In this document: positions 1 through 10,490 of the stretch, piece after piece
Position numbering within the stretch: position 1 is the stretch's first letter
Layout of the letters: each line of letters starts with the position of its first letter
Assembly (NCBI GenBank): GCA_025766275.1
Contig: JAFKAC010000052.1
Span: 186,001-250,000 of the forward strand
Length of the DNA stretch: 64,000 bases
Direction of reading: 5' to 3'
Source of the DNA: Lactarius indigo
Taxonomy: Eukaryota > Basidiomycota > Agaricomycetes > Russulales > Russulaceae
The notes under the pieces: generated by a model
Told to the model about the DNA's origin: nothing
Database searches by the model: none
What the model saw: only the letters and a program-made list of their open reading frames with translations
Translations under genes and position numbers: made by a program

Positions 1-780
1 GATGAGCCCCACCGATCCTCTCCCTCACTGATCAACGATATTTTCAACACGCCAGTCACAGGTAGTGCCCCACTTACCACGCAGTTGATATTCCCGGGAC
101 AACAGCTTAAAGCGTTGGCGAGGCTTGGCCGAAAGCTTCGTGAAGTCCTGGATGGTCAGGTTGCCGAGGGGCACGAGGAAGTGGTTGAGAGCCTGAAATC
201 CGTCGATAAAGTCCCTGCTTCATTGCGTCGACCTAATGGCTTGGTGAGACGGCAACTGTGGCGTCTGCAAGATCTACGCGACGGCGGTGGTCTTGGATTT
301 ACGGCCGAGCTTTTCTTCCTCTCCCTTCAGCGACTTTTATCGATATCTCCGTTCCACGAATCGAATAGCGTCTTCTACTCCGGCACCTTCAACATCATCA
401 AGTCCCACTGGGAGAAGAGCAAGGAATCTCTCGCGACGCACTGTCTCCTGCTTAATATCATTTGCGACCTCATTATCCCGGGTCGTGGGACCTTCTCGGA
501 TTATTCATACCCGGAGTCCATCACGACAGCGCTCGTCAACATGGTAGGTGATTTGCTTCGAGAACATGAGGGTCCGGATGGGGATATCCGCGAGGCTGTG
601 GGGGAAATTGAGAGTGCCAGCGCCGACGAAGATACCCGCGATGGTGTACGAGAAATCCAGGACGCTGATCCGATCTGGATGGACAGGATGGAACTGCGGC
701 GCAGGGCATTGGAGGCATTTCCACAATTCCGTAGTAACCCACAGCATCTCTCACCCGTTGTTACAGCTTCCATAGACTAG
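1..780 (+). CDS. DUF6535-family protein, copy 1, C-terminal part only
   Basis: The reading frame is open from base 1 to a TAG at 778-780, so the gene starts left of the window. The visible part is the C-terminal region and matches the end of copy 2 (about 4640-5387) almost residue for residue, for example LIFPGQQLKALARLGRKLRE and GGGLGFT.ELFFLSL. It has no catalytic motif I recognise. The family, named from its N-terminal membrane domain seen in copies 2 and 3, has no known function. It is the first of three tandem copies; the spacing of the copy 1 and copy 2 stop codons (about 4.6 kb) gives the size of the duplicated unit. No disruption is seen in the visible part. Confidence 0.75.
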   Translation, partial: DEPHRSSPSLINDIFNTPVTGSAPLTTQLIFPGQQLKALARLGRKLREVLDGQVAEGHEEVVESLKSVDKVPASLRRPNGLVRRQLWRLQDLRDGGGLGFTAELFFLSLQRLLSISPFHESNSVFYSGTFNIIKSHWEKSKESLATHCLLLNIICDLIIPGRGTFSDYSYPESITTALVNMVGDLLREHEGPDGDIREAVGEIESASADEDTRDGVREIQDADPIWMDRMELRRRALEAFPQFRSNPQHLSPVVTASID

Positions 781-1131
781 TAGAGGTACGAGTTTCCTTC
801 TGTACAACTGTGGACTAGGAACACATGTAATGATCACTACACCTTGCGATTGCCAAGTCCATGCCTAACTCACCTAACTCAGTACGTGCTGAATAGGGAG
901 ATAGCTATCTCAAGTCATGCGTAGATAGGGACATAGGATGGTCTGCGGCAAAGATGCTCGGATAGCGCGACGTTGCAGCTCTTCAATAATACCAGCCAAT
1001 CTCAGTATAAACGTATTTTCATGTTGGCACAGCAGTACAATGCTCATCAAGTCTCACACACGCCAACCTAAACTAAGTCCAGGCCGAACCAGCGAACCAA
1101 CACCGTTCGCGCGCCGCACGTAATCCGCTCC
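781..1131. other. Intergenic spacer of the tandem unit
   Basis: No gene is seen. The stretch resembles 5388-5717 behind copy 2: both carry a run about a bracketed 'gatagg' segment followed by 'cgtattttcatg.tggcac'. It is therefore the duplicated 3' flank shared by the converging DUF6535 gene and phosphatase pseudogene. Confidence 0.6.
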
Positions 1132-2227
1132 TCAAGTCAGAAGAAGCGTCACAACACCCTCAAGGAGCACGCCGGGTACCGTGGTGTACACCATTCCTTC
1201 CCTGGCGTCCGCCGCGCAATTGCCGCTACCACTGGACGATGTGTTAGATGACGCCGCTACAACCTGTGGGCCAAGCCATGGCACAGTCTTTCTCTGCACG
1301 GTCAGGTTGACGGGTGTGGGAGGATTGGCGGCAAGAAAGCTGGTGTCAGCGCCTGATGCGACCAAAACGAGACAGCCGCCCGCACTGACAGCAGACGTGT
1401 TTGGCACAGTGACGGGCACGTAGTACTGCACGTTGAGCGGGCCCGGTATCGTGCCAGCGATGTTCGTCAGCGGGATGTTGGCAAGGGAGACGTCGAGCCT
1501 GTTGCATTGGCAACGAAGGAGTAGATGATGGAGAGTGGGGCGGACGTTAGTAGCTTTAGGGGAAATGTGTGATCGGTGGATGTACTTGTTCGTGTTGCCG
1601 CCGCCAAGCGACCCGAGAGCCTAGTTTGCCTCCACGGTAGAGAGTGAGGAGTAGCGCGTGTAGTAGATCGAGTCGACGGTGCAGCAAGCACTCTCAAGGG
1701 CAGCAAGAGTAGAGAGAAGATGAGTTGTTGACGATTTGTCTCTCAGTTTTGTCAAAAGTAAGGAGGATCAGAATACGGCGTTGTTGAAGTTGGCGTTATT
1801 GAGTAGTGTAATGGGGCGAGTCAGTAATAGACCCATTGGCCCGCAAAGTCATTGGTGGTATCATGGCCATCGTTGACCATATTCGGTGTCACGAACAGCC
1901 ACTAACTTGAAGGGACGTGATGTCAGGGGCAAAGTCGTTGAAGTTGCGATGAAGCGCAAAGCGGGAGGTGGCCGAATTATAGAAAATGGTACGGTTGTGC
2001 TTGCGTACGTAGAAGTTGTATGGGGGTGTGGAAGTGTTGGTGTAAAACAACTGTGAAATCGACCTGAATGTTAGAGTGAGACGGTCTTGCGGCTTTTGCC
2101 GGAGAAGATCTTGGGTTTGGAGCCTGCCATTGTTGGGGAATTTAACGAGAGGACCCTCAGGGGACAAATTGCAGCGCCCGTAATATAACGTCGCAACAAA
2201 AGGATGGTTGATCTCGGCGGCGATCAT
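1132..2227 (-). pseudogene. Acid phosphatase-like pseudogene (phosphoesterase family), copy a
   Basis: Read on the minus strand, this is a decayed secreted acid phosphatase of the fungal phosphoesterase type (Pfam PF04185 family, by recall). Recognisable blocks in order are YNFYVRKHNRTIFY, ALHRNFNDFAPDI, LFVTPNMVNDGHDTT followed by FAGQW, a damaged LLTFD.TE block, then IAGTIPGPLN.QYYVPVTVPN and a Ser/Gly-rich tail ending in hydrophobic residues, as in GPI-anchored relatives. The blocks lie in different frames with stops between them (TAG before the WLFVTPN block, TGA after FAGQW), and the N-terminal catalytic region is not recognisable. It diverges head-to-head from DUF6535 copy 2 and has a second copy at 5718-6500. 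Confidence 0.72.
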
Positions 2228-2652
2228 TGCAGCGACGAGACGAACAGGAGCCTGAGGAGGGAGAAGAGGCCCGGGGGATGTGGGTGGAATGTGTCGCCAA
2301 CCGCCGGGTGTGGGAATCTCCCTTACTTTCGAGTCTATCGGTGTTGGTTACACGCTTTGGACCCATTCGCTTGCATTGCTGGTTGCGACTGGTTGGTCTG
2401 AACCTATTTTTATCAATGCGGCAGCTATCTGAAGTCTGAATATCTTGAGTTCTGACCCCTGTTTTCAAGAAACTCTCTATAACTCAGCCGGCGAAAATGA
2501 GGCCGGGACGTTCCATTACTCGTGTCAGATGGTAGGTGAAAGCGCGCAGGGTTATGGTACCCGCTACTGCCATGAGGCAGCACTTGAGCTCGAACTTCCT
2601 TACTCCGCTCACCCTATTACCATCATTTCAACCCATTCTGGTGGATATCGCA
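2228..2652. other. Divergent promoter-side spacer
   Basis: This lies between the phosphatase pseudogene (minus) and the start of DUF6535 copy 2 (plus). Short open frames are present but none resembles a known protein. The part just before 2653 is similar to the stretch before 6763, consistent with a shared upstream region of the two gene copies. Confidence 0.5.
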
Positions 2653-5387
2653 ATGCCCAGACGCACAAGGCGCAGGAGTGACCCCGAACGAGGAGAACAG
2701 CTATCTCTTGGTAAATCTTAGATCACCTCTTTTCCAACAAGTATTCATGGACCAAAAGATGGGGTACGGGAAGAGTCGCGGTCTGGGACTCCTGGAAGAC
2801 GTTTGGAACCTGGTGCGTATATTGTGTCATTGAATACGTGGCGATCTAACTAGTCGGTGATTCGTTGCAGACGCAGGCCTGGGAGGGGGAGCAATGAACA
2901 ATTCTTCAGATGGCCCAGCTCAAAGCGAGCGCAAGGACTTCGATGATGGTGCCAATGCCCTCTGGTCTCTTTACAGCAAAGAGGCTCAAGCCCACGATGA
3001 AGCACTGTTCCAAGGTCTGTTAGCAGATATGAGTGGAGTCCCCACATTCGTGCGTGTATACTCTCGTGTTCAGCGTAAACTCGAATTTACCTGCGTCTCC
3101 ACAGGCCGGCTTGTTTGCTGCCGTTATCACTTCCTTCCTCATCGACGGTCTTAAGAATCTGCAACCTGATCCTGCACAACAATCGGTATACTATCAGCAG
3201 CAATCGGTCGCGATGCTCGCCCAGATCTCACAGCAGATCGCATCTATCGCCCCACAGGTCTCTGTCCCATCCACCCCCCCACCACCTTACCCAATATTCC
3301 ACCCCTCAAAGGCAAACGTGGCAATGAACTCTTTCTGGCTCGTCGGCCTCATTCACAGCTTGGTTGCAGCGTTTTGTGCAACTTTCGTTCAACAGGGAGT
3401 TCGGTCCCATCTGCAAATCTTTCAGCGGTACGATCAACCTCTGAAGCGAGCGCGGTTTCGACAATTTTTTTTCGATGCTACCTGGTCAGCGCAGTCGGTG
3501 GCGTCAACAGCCACTGCTACGATCCGTTCCTCGCTCGTCCTATTTTTTTTAGGCTTGGGCATTTCCATGTTCGATGTCAATACAACTATTGGCATCGTCA
3601 CGGTCGTTTTTATCATTATTTTTCTTTTATCCTCCTATGGCACTCCTGGGACTCAAGACGTTTACCTAACCTATTTCTTTGGACTATCTACCTATGTGGA
3701 AGCATCTAGAGAACGGAAGGTGATGGAGGGGGACGATGAACGCAAAGACCGTGATGTGCGCGCCATCCAATGGTTGATCGATAGGACCATGGCAAACGCC
3801 GAGATGGAACCATTCGTGTCTGCGATCCCTGGCGCTTTCAACACTGAATGGGGCCAGGATGTCTGGAGAGAGGTCTCCTATCGGACGCACGACACGTCAG
3901 AGTCTCCACCCGCTGGCCGTCAAGTCTCTCTCACATCTCACTCTACACCTCCGCTAAAAGGAGCCGCCATTTCTCGATGCGTGCGCTACCTTTTCGAGAC
4001 CTGCAACCATCACAGTTATTTCGGAAGCGAGGAGGCAAGACATACGCGCATGCGCGTATGTGTTGAGGCTGTGGCCGCGCTTGTATGCCATCTCGATTAT
4101 CGACTGGACTGGTTTGGAGAAGTTGGCAAGGTGGTCAGCGAAATAGGCCAGATTGAAAGGGTCAATTTACCGACGACTACATCCGATACATCGTTCATTA
4201 TACGCTGGTCGTGCCTCTCACTCATGGTCATTCAGCGGATACTGGGCCAAAACCGGCTACAGGTGCTCGCCGGGTACGCGGCGAACGAACTGGTACGCTT
4301 TCAATCGGAACATGGGCCACCGAACGAGACGGAGAGGGAGGGCGCTCCGAGTATCGATGAATCTCTCCAGACAGCATGGGAGTGCGTTGAGGACCTACGT
4401 CAAGCATTCGAGCCCTGGCCCCAGGAGGGGGCCAAAGAGCAAGCCGAAGAGACCTTACGAAACCGCGAGCAACAGATTTCAGAATTGGAGCGCATTCAAG
4501 TCGAAGCGGATGGTATGAAAACCGTCGACCAAGAGATCTCTCTTTATCAAGACGCGATGGATAACGCCACTTACGGGTTGATTCGACAACTTCCCGGTGT
4601 ATCATTCGTTGGGCCTCAACAGTCCGAACCCTCACTGATAAGCGGGGTTTTCAATGCGCCTGTCACAGGTAGCGCTCTACTCACCTCGCAGTTGATATTC
4701 CCGGGACAACAGCTTAAAGCGTTGGCGAGACTTGGCCGAAAGCTTCGTGAAGTCCTGGATGGTCAAGTATCCGAGGGGTACGAGGAAGTACTTAAAAGCC
4801 TGAAATCCGTCGACAAAGTCCCTGTTGCTCTACGTCGACCCAATGGTTTGATGAGACGGCAATTATGGCGTCTGCTCGATCTGCGCGACGGCGGTGGTCT
4901 TGGGTTTACCGTCGAACTTTTCTTCCTCTCCCTTCGACGACTTCTATCTATATCTTCTTTGGACGAACAGAACAGCGTCTTCTACACTGGCACCTTCAAG
5001 GTTATCACGTCCCACTGGACGGAGGGCAAGGAGTCGCTCGGGACGCAATATATCTTGCTTAATATCATTTGCGACCTTATTATCCCAGGCCGTGGGATCT
5101 TCTCGGATTTTTCGTATCCAGAGTCTATCACAACCATGCTCCTTGACGTGACAGGCAATGTGCTTCGAGGATACACGGGCCCAGATGAGCATATCCGCGA
5201 TGCTGTGCGGGAGATTGAGAGCGCCGACCCAGATGAGTATGTCCGTGATGGTGTACGGGAGATTGAGGACGCCAAGACGAGCCAGATGGACAGGAGGGAA
5301 CTGCAGCGCAGGGCATTGGCGGCTATTGCACGATCCCGTGGTAGTCTAGAGCATCTCGAACCCGATGATGTAGGTTCCGTAGGCTAG
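2653..5387 (+). CDS. DUF6535-family membrane protein, copy 2 (four exons, apparently intact)
   Basis: Proposed exons are 2653-2710, 2759-2812, 2871-3049 and 3105-5387. The phases join without a stop and give about 857 residues; the first two exons are tentative but the same lengths work in copy 3. The family hallmark is ALWSLYSKEAQAHDEALFQG, then (after intron 3) AGLFAAVITSFL near residue 98, then LQPDPAQQSVYYQQQ. Hydrophobic segments near residues 173-192, 239-253 and 259-276 suggest two or three membrane spans. The long remainder is soluble and partly charged. DUF6535 proteins form expanded families in mushroom-forming fungi and have no established function. The start is the ATG giving MPRRTRRRSDPE, conserved as MSRRTKRRSDPE in copy 3. 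Confidence 0.8.
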
Positions 5388-5717
5388 AGTCACGGGCTTC
5401 CTACTTTTGTATGACTGTGAACTAGAAACATCATGGAGACGCATCCTGTAACGATTACAACTTCTTGCGATCACTAAGTCCATCCCGCTCTAAGCTAGTT
5501 TACTACATGTTAAATTGGGCAGATAGAGAGGGCCGTCTTCATCTCAAGACCTGCGCAGATAGGGTGGATGGCCTGCAGCAAAGATGTCCAGATACCAGCC
5601 GATCTCATACCAAGAGGTGTGAACGTGTATTTTCATGCTGGCACCGCGGTACAGTATACATCAGCATCAGTTTTAGAATAACAAATCCGAGTCCTACACA
5701 TGGCAACCAAACATTAG
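5388..5717. other. Intergenic spacer of the tandem unit (second copy)
   Basis: No gene is seen. It is the counterpart of 781-1131 and separates the stop of DUF6535 copy 2 from the 3' end of the second phosphatase pseudogene. Confidence 0.55.
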
Positions 5718-6500
5718 CTAAACGAGCAGAATCACCGAACCAACACCATTCGCACGTCGCGTGTAGTCCGCTCCTCGAGCCAGAAGAAGCGTCGCAACGT
5801 CCACAAGAAGCGCCTCGAGCACCGTGGCACCGACCATGCCCTCCCTAGCGCCAGCAGCGCCGTGACGGCTTCCACTGGACGAGTTGGAGATGCCGCGGCA
5901 ACGCGCGGGCCGAGCCACGGCACGGTCTTGCCTTGCGCAGCCAGTGAGGGCTGACTGGCGCGGGAGCTTTGGCAGTCACGGTGGTGGCGCTGATGTGCTG
6001 CACGTTGAGTGGGCCTGGGATCGTGCTGGTGGTTTTCGTCAGCGGGATGTCGGCGATGGAGACGTCGAGGTTGGTGTAGCTTGTCGCATTGGAAATGAAG
6101 GGGTAGACGTCCAAAAGGTTCCTGTGGGACGGAAATTAGCTTGAGGAATTGGGGAGACGTAGGACGTACTTGCTCGTGCTGTCGCAACTAAGCGAACCCG
6201 AGACTCCAATTTGCCTCCACGGTGGAGAGTGTGGAGTAGTGCGTGTAGTAGGTCGAGTCGACCGTCCCGCGAATACTCGGCGACGACACCTCCAGCAGGG
6301 TGACAGTGTATGTCTCAGTCTCGTCGAAGGTGATCTTGCAGTTGGTATTGTTGAGCAATAGGACTAGCCGGTAATCGACTCACTAGCCCGCAAGTCAATG
6401 TTGGTACCATGGCAATCATTGGGGGTCACAACCACGGAGGGAGAGCCGAGGCATTAACGTATTAACATCAGGAGAAAAGTCGTTGAAGTTACGATGGCAT
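5718..6500 (-). pseudogene. Acid phosphatase-like pseudogene, copy b
   Basis: This is the second copy of the phosphoesterase-family remnant, again on the minus strand. The clearest block, near 6350-6190, reads KITFDETETYTVTLLEV, then RGTVDSTYYTHYSTLSTVEANW; the TFDETE and THYST..S.EANWGL blocks are typical of fungal acid phosphatases. Shifts of frame follow directly and the N-terminal half is missing or unrecognisable. Copy a is damaged at different places, so the two seem to have decayed separately after the duplication. Confidence 0.7.
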
Positions 6501-6762
6501 GCAAGGCAGGAGGCAACCGAGGCAACCGAAAGGCTCACGTGTTTTTTTCCCACACGCCACTTGCCTTTTTCTATCGCAACTTCAGGTTGGTTGCGTAAGC
6601 CACAATCTAAGCAGACGACCTCATTGAGATCTTTGACCCGGATCAGCTGACCTGAACTGATCCAGCTGTCTATGACCCAATTGGCATGTACAGTACAGCA
6701 TGAGGCAGCGTATCATAAGCTGCACTTTGGCTTGAACTTCCTCCATCATTCTAGTAGATATC

Positions 6763-8877
6763 ATGTCCAGACGCACAAAGCGCAGAAGTGATCCCGAACA
6801 AGGAGAACAGCTATCTCTTAGTGAGTCTTAGTGAGTCTCTTTTCCGATGGGTATCAAAGCTTGAAGGTCCAAAAGATGAATTAGAGGAAGAGGCGCGGTC
6901 TAAGACTCTCGGAACACGTTTGGGACCTAGTGCGTATTTTGTGTTGTTGAGTACGTGGAGATCTGACTGGTCGGCAATATTGTAGATCCAGGAGGGAGAG
7001 GGGTGAACAATTCTTCTAATGGCGAGCACAATGATTTCAATGACGGTGCCAATGCCCTCTGGTCCCTTTACAGCAAAGAAGCTCAAGCCCACGACGAAGC
7101 TCTTTTCCAAGGTATATTAGCGGAAATGGATGGTGTTCCTACATTCGTGTGTCTATCTTTCCGTGCCCAGCGCAGACCCTGAAACCTAACCACGTTTCCA
7201 CAGGCCGGCTTGTTCGCTGCCGTTCTCACTTCCTTCCTCGTCGACAGTCTTAAGAATTTACAACCGGATCCTGCACAACAATCTGTATATTACCAGCAGC
7301 AATCGCTTGCGATGCTTGCTCAGATCTCACAGCAAATCGCATCTATCGCCCCGCAGGTTTCTATCTCATCTACTCCCCCACCACCTTACCCAGCATTCAA
7401 GACATCGGATACAGCCGTCCAAGTGAACAGTGCGTGGCTGCTCGGTCTCGTGTTCAGTCTCTGTGCAGCACTTCTTGCGACCTTCATTCAACAACGGATT
7501 CGATCCTATATGGAGGTCTTGCAAGAGTACGATCACCCATTAAAGCGAGCGCGATTTCGACAATTTTTTTTCCAAGGTACCTTGTTAACGCGATCAGCGG
7601 CAAGAATAGTCCCTTTGTTGATTCGGCTCTCGCTTGCCCTATTTTTTATCGGCCTGAGCATTTCCGTCATCAATGTCAACACCTTTATTGGCGTCATCAC
7701 GATTATTCCCATTTGCCTTTACGGATTACTCTCCCTGTACAGCACGTCTCTGTCTCTCTGGCACCCGGAGTTACTATACCAGACCCCGTTCCCGGATACG
7801 CTAGCTTTATTTCTACGGACGCTCCTGATATCCTGTTTCTGTGGCCGCTCTCCCTCCAAAGAGTTTGCGAGATTTCGAGCACGTCAAGAACGGGTGGTGA
7901 TGGAGGAGCACGATGGACGCAAAGACCGTGACGTGCGTGCCGTCCGATGGTTGATCGATAGGAAAGCGGCAAACGCCGAGATGGAACCACTCGTGTTGGC
8001 GATCCCTGGCTCTTTCAACACTGAATGGAGCCAAAATGTTTGGAGAGAGGTCTCTCAGGCGCACGGGCCTCTGACAGGTACTTCGCCCGCTATCAGTCAA
8101 TTCTCCCTCATTCCTCATTCCCTACACCCATCAGAAGGAACCGCTCACACCATCTCTCGATGCATGCGCTACCTTTTCGAAACCTGCAATAATCACAGCT
8201 ATTTCGAAAATGAGGAGGCAAGGCGTAGGCGCATGCGCGTATGCGTTGAAGCCACAGCCTCACTTGTATGCTGTATCGGTCATCCTTTGGACTCGTTTGG
8301 AGAAGTCAGCAAGGTGGTCAGCGAAATAGGCCATATTGAAAAGATCAACCAGTCACTGACGACTACATCCGACACATCTTTCATCATACGCTGGACGTGC
8401 CTTTCAATCGTGGACACTCAGCGGGCACTAGGTAGAAACCAGTTGAAAGTGCTCGCTGGGTACGCGGTGAACGGACTGGTACGTTTTCAATCGGGACACA
8501 GACAGCTGGACGAGACGGGACGGGAGAGCGCTCACAGAATCGACCAATGTCTCAAGACAGCATGGGAGAGCGTCGAAGACCTACGTCGGGCATTCGAGCC
8601 CTGGACCCAGAAGAGGACCTGGGAGCGAGCCGAAGAAATTCTACTAACCCACGGACAACAGATTTCTGAATTAGAGCGCATTAAATTCGAGGCCGATGAA
8701 ATGGCGGACGTCGACCGACAGATCTCTGTTTATCAAGATGCAATCGACGACGCTACTCACAAATTGACGAGACAGCTCCCGGGTGTATCATTCGATGAGC
8801 GTCACCGATCTGGTATCGGGGTCGATAAGGTTGTAAGTGGGGGTGGTGTCGTCGGTGAGGACCCCTCCGGTAGGTAA
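6763..8877 (+). pseudogene. DUF6535-family gene, copy 3, truncated by retrotransposon sequence
   Basis: Proposed exons are 6763-6820, 6876-6929, 6986-7146 and 7204 onward, with the same phases as copy 2. The hallmarks are present: ALWSLYSKEAQAHDEALFQG, AGLFAAVLTSFLVDSL and LQPDPAQQSVYYQQQ. It has an extra hydrophobic stretch near 7690-7860 that copy 2 lacks. Homology to copies 1 and 2 stops at about 8811, inside the segment after LTRQLPGVSFDE. From there the sequence is the antisense of a gypsy pol end, which adds about 22 unrelated residues before a stop at 8877. The final third, about 230 residues seen in copy 1, is lost, so it is probably non-functional. Confidence 0.75.
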
Positions 8878-9921
8878 GGGGAACCTTCTCTGGATGGCAT
8901 CCCACTCTTGCTGGGTGATAAGTCCCTCTTTGTCGGGGACCTCTTCAGGAGCTCTGAAGGTGTGTAGCGTGTTATGGGCCACTGCACCCCTCGCAAGGTG
9001 TTTGACGAATGTGGGGTTCGGTGTGGAGGCATTGATGGGAGTAGTCATGAGGGGGTGGAAGTCAAGAAGAGGGGATGGAGACTTAGCATGACATCGCGCA
9101 GCCCTTATATGCACTTCTTGGTTGGGGTTCGAAGTTTTGAAGTCCCGAACAGCTTGGTCGGCAAAGATGTTATCCTTATCGACCCACTGATTGTCCAAGT
9201 CTGGATAACCCTTCCATTTGACAAGATACTGGAGTCAACGTCTTCTGCCGAATCGCCGAGAGTCTAGAATCTTCTCAACCTCGTATTCTTCTTCGTTATC
9301 TACCAAATCCGGTGGTGGGCACTGGTAGTTTGGTCCGTGCATGGGTGTCTCGCAATAAGGTGTGAGAAGATCTATGTGGAAGATGTCATGGATGCTCCAC
9401 TGTGTGGGAAGTTTGAGGCAATAATTGACAGGGGACATCACCTGGATGACCTTAAATGGTCCATGCCGTTTTGCAGCTAATTTTGCGGTTGGCTGATGCG
9501 TGCGTAGGTGGCGTCCTTCAAGCCACACAAGATCCCCTTCTTTGAACTTGGCATATCTTTATGTTTGATCCATGACTTCTGCGCCCTGAACATACAGGAG
9601 AAGGCATGCTGCTGTGCCTGTTTGAATTGATCTAGCCTTAGCAACACCTGTGGAATAGGGGACGGCCTATCGGTCCAATCAGCACAGGGGTTATACCCTG
9701 ATAAGAGGAAGAAGGGGGACTCCTGTGTGGTCTCATTTGGCCAGTTATTGTGCGTGAATTCTGCCATTGGTAGATATCGGACCCAATTGTCTTGTCACTC
9801 ATTTACCCAAAAGTGGAGGTATTGTTCCAGCCACTGATTTGTTCGTTCCGATTGGCCGTCGGTCCTGGGGTGGTAAGCGGTTGAGATATTTTGGCTGATG
9901 CCAAGGATCTTGCATATCTCT
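8811..9921 (-). mobile_element. Element A (gypsy, D family), pol 3' fragment: integrase end and chromodomain
   Basis: Minus-strand pieces match D-family pol: MAEFTHNNWPNETTQESPFF, WLEGRHLRTHQPTAKLAAKR, a chromodomain segment EEYEVEKILDSRRFGRRR and DNQWVDKDNIFADQAVRDF. The frame is broken by several shifts and stops, for example near 9235 and 9550. The tail after the chromodomain differs from D (KHLARGAVAHNTLHTF), so A is a sister subfamily. It ends without polypurine tract or LTR at the junction with DUF6535 copy 3 (about 8811), so its 3' end has been lost. Element B interrupts it at 9922; A resumes at 17811. Confidence 0.85.
9917..9921. repeat. Target-site duplication TCTCT (left) of element B
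   Basis: The five bases directly before the left LTR equal the five directly after the right LTR (17811-17815). Five-base duplications are usual for gypsy integrases. Confidence 0.9.
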
Positions 9922-10463
9922 TGTAACGCCGTCACAACGTTAGCTCGACTTGAGCTCGATGCGGCGGTAACAACTTAGCGATAGTCTCTGGAATCTTGAC
10001 TTGAAGACACGGAGGTCCAAGGTGCGAGCTTTGGTGAACGCGCGAAGGCGCACCTTTGAGGCTTTGTGATACTTTGAGCGACGAAGTTGACAGAAAAGAG
10101 AGAGAGAGAGAGAGAGAGAGAAAGCCGTCAGAGAAGAGAGAAATCAAGTGACGATTCAAGAAGACCAAGATGGCGTATCTTGGTCTTCACAAGACAACTT
10201 AAATACACAATCTAGCAGGCTTAGAAGCGCTGCTATGAATCATCGTAAGTAGCGTCCAACGTATCGTGTAAGTAACTCAATCCGAATACCACTACTACCA
10301 GTATTAGTGGCGTCCGTCATCAGTCAGCAATCGTACCGTATCTCCTATCGTACTACCGTATCACCGTAGATAAGTCCACAACTAATATACCTTACTGCCG
10401 TAGTTGCAACCGGTACAGTAAGGGTAGACTCGCATCGCACAGTAAACAGTCCAGAACGTTACA
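9922..10463 (-). repeat. Element B 3' LTR
   Basis: 542 bp from TGTAACGCC to AACGTTACA on the plus strand. It contains a GA microsatellite at about 10099-10120 and the palindrome GAAGACCAAGA/TCTTGGTCTTC near 10160-10190. The purine run of the element's polypurine tract, seen on the plus strand as CACCCCCTTTTTT, follows at 10464. Confidence 0.92.
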
Positions 10464-10490
10464 TCACCCCCTTTTTTAGCGTGAGACCCC

